From: Candidatus Geoarchaeota archaeon
Lineage (GTDB): Archaea > Thermoproteota > Thermoprotei > Gearchaeales > WAQG01
DNA length: 6,076 nt
Assembly: GCA_015520395.1 (NCBI GenBank)
Contig: WAQG01000063.1
Span: 1 to 6,076 of the forward strand
Reading direction: 5' to 3'
How positions within the stretch are numbered: position 1 is the stretch's first letter; each line of letters starts with the position of its first letter. The notes beneath the pieces were generated by a model that did not search any database, was not told where the DNA came from, and was given only the letters and a program-made list of their open reading frames with translations. Below, in pieces: positions 1-4,902 of the stretch. Made by a program: the position numbers and the translations under genes.

Positions 1-19
1 AGATGTGTATAAGAGACAG
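1..19 (+). other. Nextera/Tn5 mosaic-end adapter remnant (sequencing artefact)
   Basis: The first 19 bases are identical to the Tn5 mosaic end used in Nextera libraries (AGATGTGTATAAGAGACAG). It is not part of the organism's genome. It places an in-frame TAA at 10-12 in front of the permease reading frame, which would mislead a gene caller into treating that gene as starting inside the window. Real sequence begins at base 20. Confidence 0.96.
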
Positions 20-657
20 GTGTTACCGGGGTCTTTGAAACCGGCATTTTCGACCTTGACCAGTCGGTCGTGTATGTTGATCTCGACCTGGCCAGAGGCG
101 GTGTGGTGGGGGAGTTGGAGTATAGGGTTGCGCTGAGGCTGCGTGACACCTCCTCCGCAGATATGCTTGTGAGGAGGTTGGGCAGGATGGGTTTTGAGGC
201 TCGGTCTTGGGGGGAGATGGCTGGGAACATCCTCCGGCTCATCGAGGAGGAGAAATTCTTCTCAAACGTGCTTATGGCCACGATCCTTGTCATCTCCAGC
301 CTGAGCATAATGAATGTGATGCTTATGCTCACGGAATCGAGGAAGAAGAGCATTGGCGTCCTTAAGGCCCTGGGCTCGACCTCGCTTGAGATATTCATGG
401 TTTACTTCCTGCTAGCCCTCATATACGGGCTGGCCGGATACCTGCTCGGGGTTGCCGCCAGCCTGGCCGTTTCCAGGGCCCTTGGAGCGATATCAATCGA
501 GGTTCTTCAGGGGGGCTTAAGGATACCGTTCATCCTCGACACCCCGCTCCTCCTGGGCAGCCTGGGATACGCCCTCCTAGTTGCCACCCTCTCCTGCGGC
601 TACTCCGCCTACAGGGCCTCGAGGCTCAACCCCGTGGAGGTGATGAGGTTTGAGTGA
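20..657 (+). CDS. ABC transporter permease, FtsX/LolC-E/MacB type, 5'-truncated
   Basis: This is the C-terminal 211 residues of an integral membrane permease that works with the ATPase encoded next. The frame stays open back to the adapter junction, so the gene is cut by the contig end and the GTG at 70 is not its true start. The first visible residues (VTGVFETGIFDLD) resemble the end of the extracytoplasmic MacB_PCD domain of LolC/LolE-like proteins. Three hydrophobic stretches follow, at about residues 82-103, 124-153 and 174-194 of the fragment. Between the first two lies the family's cytoplasmic segment with the pattern R-K-K-S-I-G-V-L-K-A-L-G-S. The end (ASRLNPVEVMRFE) is the usual C-terminal signature. 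Intact members have about 380-420 residues, so roughly half is missing. The substrate cannot be told: relatives export lipoproteins, peptides or drugs, or act in cell-envelope remodelling. Its last eight bases overlap the ATPase gene. Confidence 0.88.
636..644 (+). promoter_or_regulatory. Strong Shine-Dalgarno site for the ABC ATPase
   Basis: GGAGGTGAT is a full match to the archaeal 16S rRNA 3' tail (AUCACCUCC). It ends five bases before the TTG at 650 and lies inside the end of the permease gene. It decides the unusual TTG start and implies translation coupled to the permease. Confidence 0.8.
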
Positions 658-1324
658 GGTTGTTAGGCTTAGGGGTGTTGTGAAGATTTATGGCAGCGGG
701 GCGTTGAGGGTTGAGGCTCTTAGGGGTGTTGACCTGACCGTGGCCAGGGGGGAGTTTCTCTGCATAATGGGGCCCTCTGGGAGTGGGAAGACGACGCTTC
801 TCAACATAATATCGACTTTAGATAGGCCCACCAGGGGGGATGTGAAAGTCTGTGGTGTCGATGTTGGGGGGATGGGTGGTGAGGAGCTGGCAAGGTTCAG
901 GCTTAGACATATAGGCGTTGTGTTCCAGTTCCATAACCTCCTCCCCGAGTTGACGGCCCTCGACAACGTTGCACTTCCCCTCATAATTGGTGGGGTTGGG
1001 GTTAGGGAGGCTAGGAGGAGGGCTGAGGAGCTTCTTAGGAGGATGGGGGTTGGGGGGAGGCTAGCCCATAGGCCATCGGAGATGAGTGGTGGTGAGAGGC
1101 AGAGGGTTGCTGTTGCAAGGGCCCTCGCAACGGAGCCAGAGCTGCTGGTCTGTGATGAGCCGACTGGGAGTCTCGACTATAAGTCCAAGCTCTCGGTTTT
1201 GGAGCTTCTAAGGGAGGCTAATAGGGAGATGGGCGTTACCGTGATCGTCGCAACCCACGATCCGCTGGTCTCCAGGTTCTCCACAAGGGTTCTCCAGCTT
1301 GTTGACGGCGTAATTAAGGGCTAG
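650..1324 (+). CDS. ABC transporter ATP-binding protein, LolD/MacB type
   Basis: This 224-residue cytoplasmic ATPase powers the permease encoded just upstream. All nucleotide-binding motifs are present: Walker A GPSGSGKTT at residues 41-49, Q-loop Gln93, signature MSGGERQR at 145-152, Walker B LLVCDE ending in catalytic Glu170, D-loop SLD at 174-176, and switch His203. The length and the MSGGERQR form of the signature fit the LolD/FtsE/MacB-NBD subfamily, which pairs with FtsX-like permeases. The start is TTG at 650, chosen because of the Shine-Dalgarno site at 636-644; it overlaps the permease stop by eight bases. The stop TAG at 1322-1324 interlocks with the stop of the convergent DUF89 gene. 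The family is certain, the transported substrate unknown. It has no evident link to the cofactor genes that follow. Confidence 0.95.
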   Translation: MSEVVRLRGVVKIYGSGALRVEALRGVDLTVARGEFLCIMGPSGSGKTTLLNIISTLDRPTRGDVKVCGVDVGGMGGEELARFRLRHIGVVFQFHNLLPELTALDNVALPLIIGGVGVREARRRAEELLRRMGVGGRLAHRPSEMSGGERQRVAVARALATEPELLVCDEPTGSLDYKSKLSVLELLREANREMGVTVIVATHDPLVSRFSTRVLQLVDGVIKG

Positions 1325-2214
1325 GCCAGCCTGAGTAGGGCCACCTTGCCCCCAACGGACACCTCTATGCGCATGGCATTTGGCCTGCATTTGGCTACGA
1401 GGAGGTGAAGTATCGGTTTTCTTGGCTTAACGTAGAGGAGGGTTTCCAGGTGCGCCATCCCCTTAGCTATCACGAGGTCGTGGCTCCAAACCGCCTCAAG
1501 GATGGAGCTATCCACATACTCCTCCATCAGGCTGGGCGCGTCACTCCCGGTATCTATTAGCTCGTCGAAGTACTTCTCCAGCCCCGCCTCGACCATATCC
1601 CTAAGGGTTACGTCGTTCTGATAGGGGTATTCCTTTGCGACCCCGGTGACTCGGATGCCCTCAGCCCTTATCGCCTGGGAGAGGGCGGCGTCGATGACGG
1701 CTTCGCCTGCGTTGTCGAACAGGATTGCAATGCTCCTTGCCTTCTTAAGGAAGTTGTAGGCTGGCCTTATGTGGTCTATCTCGAGGCCTTCCTCCGAGAA
1801 TAGCTGTTCTGCAACCTCTTCGTATGTGAACCTGTGGTAGATCGTGCCGACATCGATCAGGTTAGCGTTTATAGAGGCTAAGACCGCCATCCTAAACCGC
1901 CTGTAGCCAGAGAGCCTATCCAGGTCCTCCAGCACCCTGGGTAGGATCTTGAGGAAGAAGTCCATCGCCTCCCTCTTCGCCCTGGACTCGGGGTCGGGAC
2001 ACCCTGTCAAAGCCTTCACAAGCCTGAAACTCTCGTGGGCGACCTCATCGATCCTAGAGGAAAGGCTTGCTGAGAGGAGGTATTCCCCCAGCCGCCCAAG
2101 CGCCCTCATTCTAGCCCCGTCATCTTCGATACACTCAAGTATCTCCCTACTCCTTATGGAAAAGAGACATGGGAGGCATTCGGGCTTAAATGTGGGCGCT
2201 CTCAATCCAGACAC
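1321..2214 (-). CDS. DUF89 / ARMT1-like metal-dependent phosphatase
   Basis: This 297-residue protein matches the stand-alone archaeal DUF89 (PF01937) type. Near the N-terminus is a Cys pair, C13-L-P-C16, typical of the archaeal members. Further family blocks are DPESRAKREAMDFF (74-87), ANLIDVG (117-123), LFDNAGEAVID (165-175), YQNDVTLRD (198-206), DTGSDAPS (221-228) and DLVIAKGMAHLETL (246-259). Asp167, Asn168 and Asp201 are candidate metal or active-site residues by analogy. Characterised DUF89 proteins are Mn/Ni/Co-dependent phosphatases acting on sugar phosphates or phosphopantetheine-type metabolites, proposed to be damage-control enzymes; the substrate here is unknown. The start is GTG at 2214, three bases after the moaB stop, so the two are almost certainly one leftward operon. 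No strong Shine-Dalgarno is visible, which suits translational coupling. TTG at 2205 is a less likely alternative start. The stop lies in the CTAG shared with the ATPase stop. Confidence 0.9.
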   Translation of the reverse strand: MSGLRAPTFKPECLPCLFSIRSREILECIEDDGARMRALGRLGEYLLSASLSSRIDEVAHESFRLVKALTGCPDPESRAKREAMDFFLKILPRVLEDLDRLSGYRRFRMAVLASINANLIDVGTIYHRFTYEEVAEQLFSEEGLEIDHIRPAYNFLKKARSIAILFDNAGEAVIDAALSQAIRAEGIRVTGVAKEYPYQNDVTLRDMVEAGLEKYFDELIDTGSDAPSLMEEYVDSSILEAVWSHDLVIAKGMAHLETLLYVKPRKPILHLLVAKCRPNAMRIEVSVGGKVALLRLA

Positions 2215-2217
2215 CTT

Positions 2218-2718
2218 CTAGCTTCTCGCAATGTACACTGCATGGCCAAGCTCGGGGAGTATTATCCTGAGGGCGGTCTCGACGGCGTCGGGGGATCCGG
2301 GTGTTATGAATACCAGGGCTTTCTTCACGAGGCCTGCATCAGCCCTTGTAAGCCATGAGGCGCTTCCCAGGGTTTTGTAGGTCTCCAACCTGAACAGCTC
2401 GCCGAAGCCGGGGAGCCGCTTTGAGAAGAGCGGTGTTACAGCCTCTATGCTCCTGTCCCTGGAGCTCAGCCCCGTCCCCCCTATGACAAGTATCACGTCT
2501 AGGGTCTCAGCCTTCTCGGAGACCCAGGCCCTAACCCTCTTGGGATCGTTCGGCAGGCACTCTAGGGTGGCGACGTTGTGGCCCGCCTCCCTGAGGATCT
2601 CGGCGGCGAGCTTTCCGCTTAAATCCTCCCTATCGCCCCTGTAGACGCTGTCGCTCACGACCAGTATGCCGACGTTGACGGATTTTGGCGCATGTTCCCT
2701 ATGCTTTCTGTAACCCAT
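2218..2718 (-). CDS. moaB: Molybdopterin adenylyltransferase, MoaB/MogA family
   Basis: The protein activates molybdopterin by adenylylation (MPT + ATP to MPT-AMP), the step before metal insertion; archaeal MoaB takes the role of bacterial MogA. Counting from an outer GTG at 2727 (169 aa), the MoCF_biosynth fold is seen as the opening strand VGILVVSDSVYRGDREDLSG (19-38), the glycine loop VIGGTGLSSRD (81-91) with the conserved Asp91 and Glu95, PGFGELFR (106-113) and the PGSP loop (143-146). I chose the inner ATG at 2718 (166 aa) because GGTGG lies five bases upstream of it. GTG at 2727 would be almost leaderless from the TATA-like box at 2751-2758 and remains possible. The gene is divergent from moaD and is followed after three bases by the DUF89 gene. 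MoaB, MogA and the related MoeA domain are hard to separate by eye, but the short single-domain length excludes MoeA. Confidence 0.92.
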   Translation of the reverse strand: MGYRKHREHAPKSVNVGILVVSDSVYRGDREDLSGKLAAEILREAGHNVATLECLPNDPKRVRAWVSEKAETLDVILVIGGTGLSSRDRSIEAVTPLFSKRLPGFGELFRLETYKTLGSASWLTRADAGLVKKALVFITPGSPDAVETALRIILPELGHAVYIARS

Positions 2719-2738
2719 CGAGGCCACCAGGATTCGTA

Positions 2739-2747
2739 AAGTTTATC
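2739..2747 (+). promoter_or_regulatory. TATA-like box for moaD-moaE
   Basis: AAGTTTATC lies so that initiation about 26 bases downstream would be near 2770, five bases before the moaD ATG. It lies between the predicted start site and TATA-like box of the leftward moaB promoter, so the two promoters overlap. Confidence 0.4.
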
Positions 2748-2750
2748 ATG

Positions 2751-2758
2751 TTAATATA
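2751..2758 (-). promoter_or_regulatory. TATA-like box for moaB-DUF89
   Basis: Read leftward this is TATATTAA. About 26 bases downstream from its centre, transcription would begin near 2728, giving a leader of about 10 bases that carries GGTGG ahead of the ATG at 2718. Predicted from sequence and spacing only. Confidence 0.5.
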
Positions 2759-2774
2759 GGGTTCTCTGTCTGGA

Positions 2775-3023
2775 ATGCCTGTCCGACTGAGGTTTTATGG
2801 GTGGCCTAAGGAAGCTATCGGTGCTGGGGAGGTTGAGGTGGAAGGTGAGGGACTCACCGTAGAGGAGATCGTAAGGAAAGTGGATTCTAGTGGAAGGGTC
2901 GTTGAGGCCCTCCTTAACGAGGAACTCTTCATCATCCTTAACCACTCCAGAGCTGTGTCCCCAGGGTTCAAGCCGAGGGACGGGGATCTTATAGCCATAT
3001 TTCCTGAGCCTTCAGGGGGCTGA
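2775..3023 (+). CDS. moaD: Molybdopterin synthase small subunit (sulfur carrier)
   Basis: This 82-residue ubiquitin-fold protein ends in the diagnostic Gly-Gly (FPEPSGG). The E1-like enzyme would adenylylate the last glycine, and a sulfur donor would then convert it to a thiocarboxylate that feeds MoaE. Family features are the first strand VRLRFYGWPKEAIG (3-16), the central VVEALLNEELFIILNHSRAV (42-61) and the terminal DGDLIAIFPEPSGG. Its length is normal for MoaD. Pairing with moaE four bases downstream identifies it as MoaD rather than ThiS or a stand-alone SAMP modifier. Archaea often share one E1 between MoaD-like carriers, so a second role in tRNA thiolation or protein conjugation is possible but not shown here. 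The ATG at 2775 is probably read from a very short leader. Confidence 0.93.
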   Translation: MPVRLRFYGWPKEAIGAGEVEVEGEGLTVEEIVRKVDSSGRVVEALLNEELFIILNHSRAVSPGFKPRDGDLIAIFPEPSGG

Positions 3024-3027
3024 AGGG

Positions 3028-3450
3028 ATGGGTTTCTCGAGGATTGTTCGGGAGCCGATAGACCCCGGAAAGCTGGTTGGAGAGGCTACAGCAGGACGTG
3101 AGAGGGTCGGGGGGACCGTCGCCTTTATAGGGATTGTCAGGAGGTTCTCCAGGGGTAAGGAGGTATCAAAGCTTTATTATGAAGTCTATGAGGAGATGGC
3201 GGAGGATGTTCTTGAGGAGATAAGGCTTGAATGCCTGGAGAAGTTTGGGTTGATAGATGCCTTCATAGTCCACAGGGTTGGGGAGCTGAAGGTCGGGGAG
3301 GTTTCCTTAGTAGTCATAGCCCTCGATGAAAGGAGGGCAAAAGCGTTTAAGGCTGCGGCATGGATGGTCGACGAGGTTAAAAGGAGGGCTCCGATATGGA
3401 AGAAGGAGTACTACACCGATGGGACAGCCCAGTGGATAAGTGGCCATTAA
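3028..3450 (+). CDS. moaE: Molybdopterin synthase catalytic (large) subunit
   Basis: MoaE accepts sulfur from thiocarboxylated MoaD and converts cyclic pyranopterin monophosphate to molybdopterin. The 140-residue protein shows the usual order: GGTVAFIGIVRRFSRGKEV (28-46), LYYEVYEEMAE (49-59), IVHRVGELKVGE (80-91), and the C-terminal catalytic segment DEVKRRAPIWKKE (115-127). Lys118 and Lys125, seven residues apart, match the two catalytic lysines of E. coli MoaE (119 and 126). The length is normal. The start at 3028 follows the moaD stop after four bases, preceded by a purine-rich stretch (AGGGGGCTGAAGGG), so the subunits are probably made in step. Its TAA stop shares TTAA with the stop of the convergent E1 gene. 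Confidence 0.95.
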   Translation: MGFSRIVREPIDPGKLVGEATAGRERVGGTVAFIGIVRRFSRGKEVSKLYYEVYEEMAEDVLEEIRLECLEKFGLIDAFIVHRVGELKVGEVSLVVIALDERRAKAFKAAAWMVDEVKRRAPIWKKEYYTDGTAQWISGH

Positions 3451-4160
3451 AGGTGCCCACATATGGCGCAGTTGGGGTTTCTCTCAACCTTAAATACCTC
3501 GGCAATCCCGCTCTTCATATCCAGGTAAAACATCCTTCCATATAGGGGCGTTCCAACCCCCGTCGCTATCTTGACGACCTCGAGGGCCTCCAGGGCGCCT
3601 ATGGCTCCCGCTATGCCTCCAACGACCTGGAGGGGGCCGGGCTTCTCCTTAGGCCTCGGGTAGATGCATCTAAGGCAGGGTGTTCTGCCTGGATATATCG
3701 AGGTCACCAGGCCATACATCTCTTCAACCGCGGCATGAACCAGTGGCTTTACGTGCTCTACAGCCGCCTTGTTCAGGGCGAACCTTGCCTCCCAGTTATC
3801 GAAACAATCAACTATTACGTCAACCCCGGAAGCAAGCTTTATGGCCCTATACTCGTCAAGCTGGAGGTTGAGTGGGATCACCTCTATGTCCGGGTTAAGG
3901 GACTTCAACCTCTCGACGACGACCTCAACCTTCCATCTACCTAGATCCTCGGATGTATAGAGTATCTGGCGATTCAAGTCGGGAAGAGAGACCTTATCCC
4001 TGTCAACAATAATTATAGTTCCAACCCCGGCCGCCGCCAGGTAATAGAGGGCTGAGGAGCCAATGCCCCCCGCCCCACCAACAAGAACCCTCAGGGACCT
4101 AAGCCTCTTCTGACCAGCCTCCCCGAGGACGCCAAGCTGCCTCGAGAATCTGAGCATCAT
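3447..4160 (-). CDS. moeB: ThiF/MoeB-type E1 enzyme (MoaD adenylyltransferase)
   Basis: The enzyme uses ATP to adenylylate the C-terminal glycine of a ubiquitin-like sulfur carrier, here most likely MoaD. Counted from the ATG at 4160 (237 aa), it shows the N-terminal arginine motif FSRQLGVLGEAGQKRL (5-20), the nucleotide loop GGAGGIGSS (28-36), VDRDKVSLPDLNRQ (52-65), and the E1 motif DCFDNWEAR (118-126). Two Cys pairs, PCLRC near 161-165 and NCAIC near 230-234, would bind structural zinc. There is no rhodanese domain, so sulfur transfer must use another protein. A longer frame opens with ATG at 4202, but the extra 14 residues are not family-like and cover the TATA-like box at 4184-4194. From that box initiation would fall about three bases before 4160, so I prefer a leaderless start there; ATG at 4157 is equally possible. 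MoeB and ThiF are not separable by sequence alone; the moa neighbours favour MoeB. The ThiF of thiamine synthesis and the archaeal UbaA E1 are the alternatives. Confidence 0.9.
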   Translation of the reverse strand: MMLRFSRQLGVLGEAGQKRLRSLRVLVGGAGGIGSSALYYLAAAGVGTIIIVDRDKVSLPDLNRQILYTSEDLGRWKVEVVVERLKSLNPDIEVIPLNLQLDEYRAIKLASGVDVIVDCFDNWEARFALNKAAVEHVKPLVHAAVEEMYGLVTSIYPGRTPCLRCIYPRPKEKPGPLQVVGGIAGAIGALEALEVVKIATGVGTPLYGRMFYLDMKSGIAEVFKVERNPNCAICGHL

Positions 4161-4183
4161 CGTAGGCTTGAATTGGCTATAGC

Positions 4184-4194
4184 TAAATAAAAAA
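4184..4194 (-). promoter_or_regulatory. TATA-like box for the E1 (moeB) gene
   Basis: Read leftward it is TTTTTTATTTA. Its centre is about 29 bases before the ATG at 4160, the distance expected for a leaderless archaeal transcript. It lies inside the longer open frame starting at 4202, which argues against that start. Confidence 0.5.
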
Positions 4195-4201
4195 TTATGC
4201 A

Positions 4202-4211
4202 TTTATATTAA
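4202..4211 (+). promoter_or_regulatory. TATA-like box reading towards the moaC leader
   Basis: TTTATATTAA is the best TATA-like match on the rightward strand in the gap. Initiation would be expected near 4230-4235, at the start of the hairpin-rich stretch and about 235 bases before moaC. Its reverse complement could also serve the leftward gene, but the box at 4184-4194 is better placed for that. Confidence 0.45.
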
Positions 4212-4227
4212 AATGGGGACCGCATCC

Positions 4228-4402
4228 ACCGCCCCCTCAGACCGTATTGGTGTTCTTTCTGTTTTATTGTGGGCGGTCTTCATTAGTTCCCTCCCCCTGC
4301 CCGCAGGGATCATGAAGGCGGTTGAGATCAGCGGCACAGGCCTCCCATGAGGGCTTGGAGCACTGCTCCCATCGCCCAGGCGGGCGCCCTTTACGTGATG
4401 GG
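4228..4402 (+). ncRNA. Candidate structured leader RNA upstream of moaC-moaA
   Basis: This gap between divergent genes holds no credible protein gene but has many complementary segments. Those seen by eye are ACCGCCC 4228-4234 with GGGCGGT 4271-4277; CTTCAT 4278-4283 with ATGAAG 4312-4317, enclosing CCCTG 4295-4299 with CAGGG 4304-4308; CCTC 4341-4344 with GAGG 4349-4352; GGAGC 4357-4361 with GCTCC 4365-4369; CGCCC 4373-4377 with GGGCG 4382-4386, extended by CCCAT 4368-4372 with ATGGG 4398-4402. Some exclude each other, notably the last two at bases 4368-4369. GC is clearly higher here than in the flanking promoter DNA. It could be the 5' leader of moaC-moaA, perhaps a riboswitch, or a separate small RNA. 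Bacterial Moco RNA motifs sit before moa genes, but I recognise no match to them. GC-rich sequence also forms chance hairpins, so confidence is limited. Confidence 0.35.
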
Positions 4403-4422
4403 TTAGATTGAGGGATACGTGG

Positions 4423-4431
4423 AGTTTATTA
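4423..4431 (+). promoter_or_regulatory. Possible proximal TATA-like box for moaC
   Basis: AGTTTATTA, centred about 40 bases before the moaC ATG, could start a transcript near 4453 with a 15-base leader. It is weaker than the box at 4202-4211. If it is the real promoter, the hairpin-rich stretch is not part of the moaC message. Confidence 0.3.
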
Positions 4432-4452
4432 CTCTTATGTTGGGGTTATTTA

Positions 4453-4462
4453 GGTTGATGGG
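4453..4462 (+). promoter_or_regulatory. Likely ribosome-binding region of moaC, with second GATGGG
   Basis: GGTTGATGGG ends five bases before the ATG at 4468. GGTTGAT is an imperfect version of the archaeal GGTGAT Shine-Dalgarno. Its GATGGG (4457-4462) repeats the one at 4397-4402, and both are complementary to CCCATC at 4368-4373. Confidence 0.4.
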
Positions 4463-4467
4463 CTTTG

Positions 4468-4902
4468 ATGGTCGATATAACTTCTAAGACCCCGATCTAC
4501 CGTGAGGCATCGGCCTATGGAAGGATAAGGCTTAAGCCTGAGACTGTCAGGGCGATCGTCGAGGGTCGGGTTGAGAAGGGCGACGTATTCTCGGTCTCCA
4601 GGGTTGCCGCAACCCTGGCGGTTAAGTCCACGCCACGTATCCTCCCCCTCTGCCACCCGATACCGATAACCGGCGTTGACGTCAAATTTGATGTGGGGGA
4701 GGATTACATCGGGGTGTACGTCACGGTCAGGTCTGTTGGAAGGACGGGTGTCGAGATGGAGGCTTTGACCGGGGTTTCCGTGGCCCTTCTCAATATCTGG
4801 GACATGGTGAAGAAGCTTGAGAAGGATGAAAGCGGCAACTATCCTTGGACCAGGATAGAGGGGATAGTGGTTTTGAAGAAGGTTAAGGGGGGCGTCTCTT
4901 GA
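4468..4902 (+). CDS. moaC: Cyclic pyranopterin monophosphate synthase
   Basis: MoaC converts 3',8-cyclo-7,8-dihydro-GTP, the MoaA product, to cyclic pyranopterin monophosphate. The 144-residue protein carries the expected active-site residues at spacings matching E. coli MoaC: Lys37, His63 in LCHPIP (61-66), Glu96 and Glu98 in GRTGVEMEALTG (91-102), Asp112 and Lys115 in WDMVKK (111-116). It opens with VDITSKTPIYREA, the usual MoaC N-terminus (MVDISDK-like). ATG at 4468 is preferred over the adjoining in-frame TTG at 4465 because it puts this motif at the usual place. The last four bases overlap the moaA start (TTGA), so the two are one operon and probably translated together. It lacks the longer C-terminal extension seen in some bacterial forms; nothing essential seems missing. 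Confidence 0.96.
   Translation: MVDITSKTPIYREASAYGRIRLKPETVRAIVEGRVEKGDVFSVSRVAATLAVKSTPRILPLCHPIPITGVDVKFDVGEDYIGVYVTVRSVGRTGVEMEALTGVSVALLNIWDMVKKLEKDESGNYPWTRIEGIVVLKKVKGGVS

Noticed and set aside
688..984. 98-codon leftward open frame inside the ABC ATPase gene
   Set aside because: It is opposite a gene with every ABC motif intact; the frame is a by-product of its codon use.
20..1324. ABC pair as a molybdate or tungstate importer serving the cofactor genes
   Set aside because: The permease end and ATPase subtype are FtsX/LolC-LolD/MacB-like, which are not importers; adjacency to the moa genes is by a convergent junction only.
2447..2998. Small open frames overlapping moaB and moaD on the opposite strands
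   Set aside because: They are antisense to well-supported genes and show no domain signature.
4204..4313. Leftward ATG frame of about 36 codons in the same gap
   Set aside because: Its composition is not protein-like, no start signal is visible, and it ends at the promoter of the E1 gene.
4213..4350. 45-codon ATG frame in the moaC upstream gap, with a hydrophobic middle (GVLSVLLWAVFISSLPLP)
   Set aside because: The ATG is two bases after the TATA-like box that would have to drive it, there is no ribosome-binding site, and no family is recognisable. The frame runs through the complementary segments of the hairpin region and is probably chance.
4215..4420. tRNA, SRP RNA, RNase P RNA or box C/D RNA in the gap
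   Set aside because: I found no T-loop (GGTTCRA), no SRP GGAAG core, no RNase P conserved core (ACAGAAAG-type region without its partners), and no proper C (RTGATGA) and D (CTGA) box pair on either strand.
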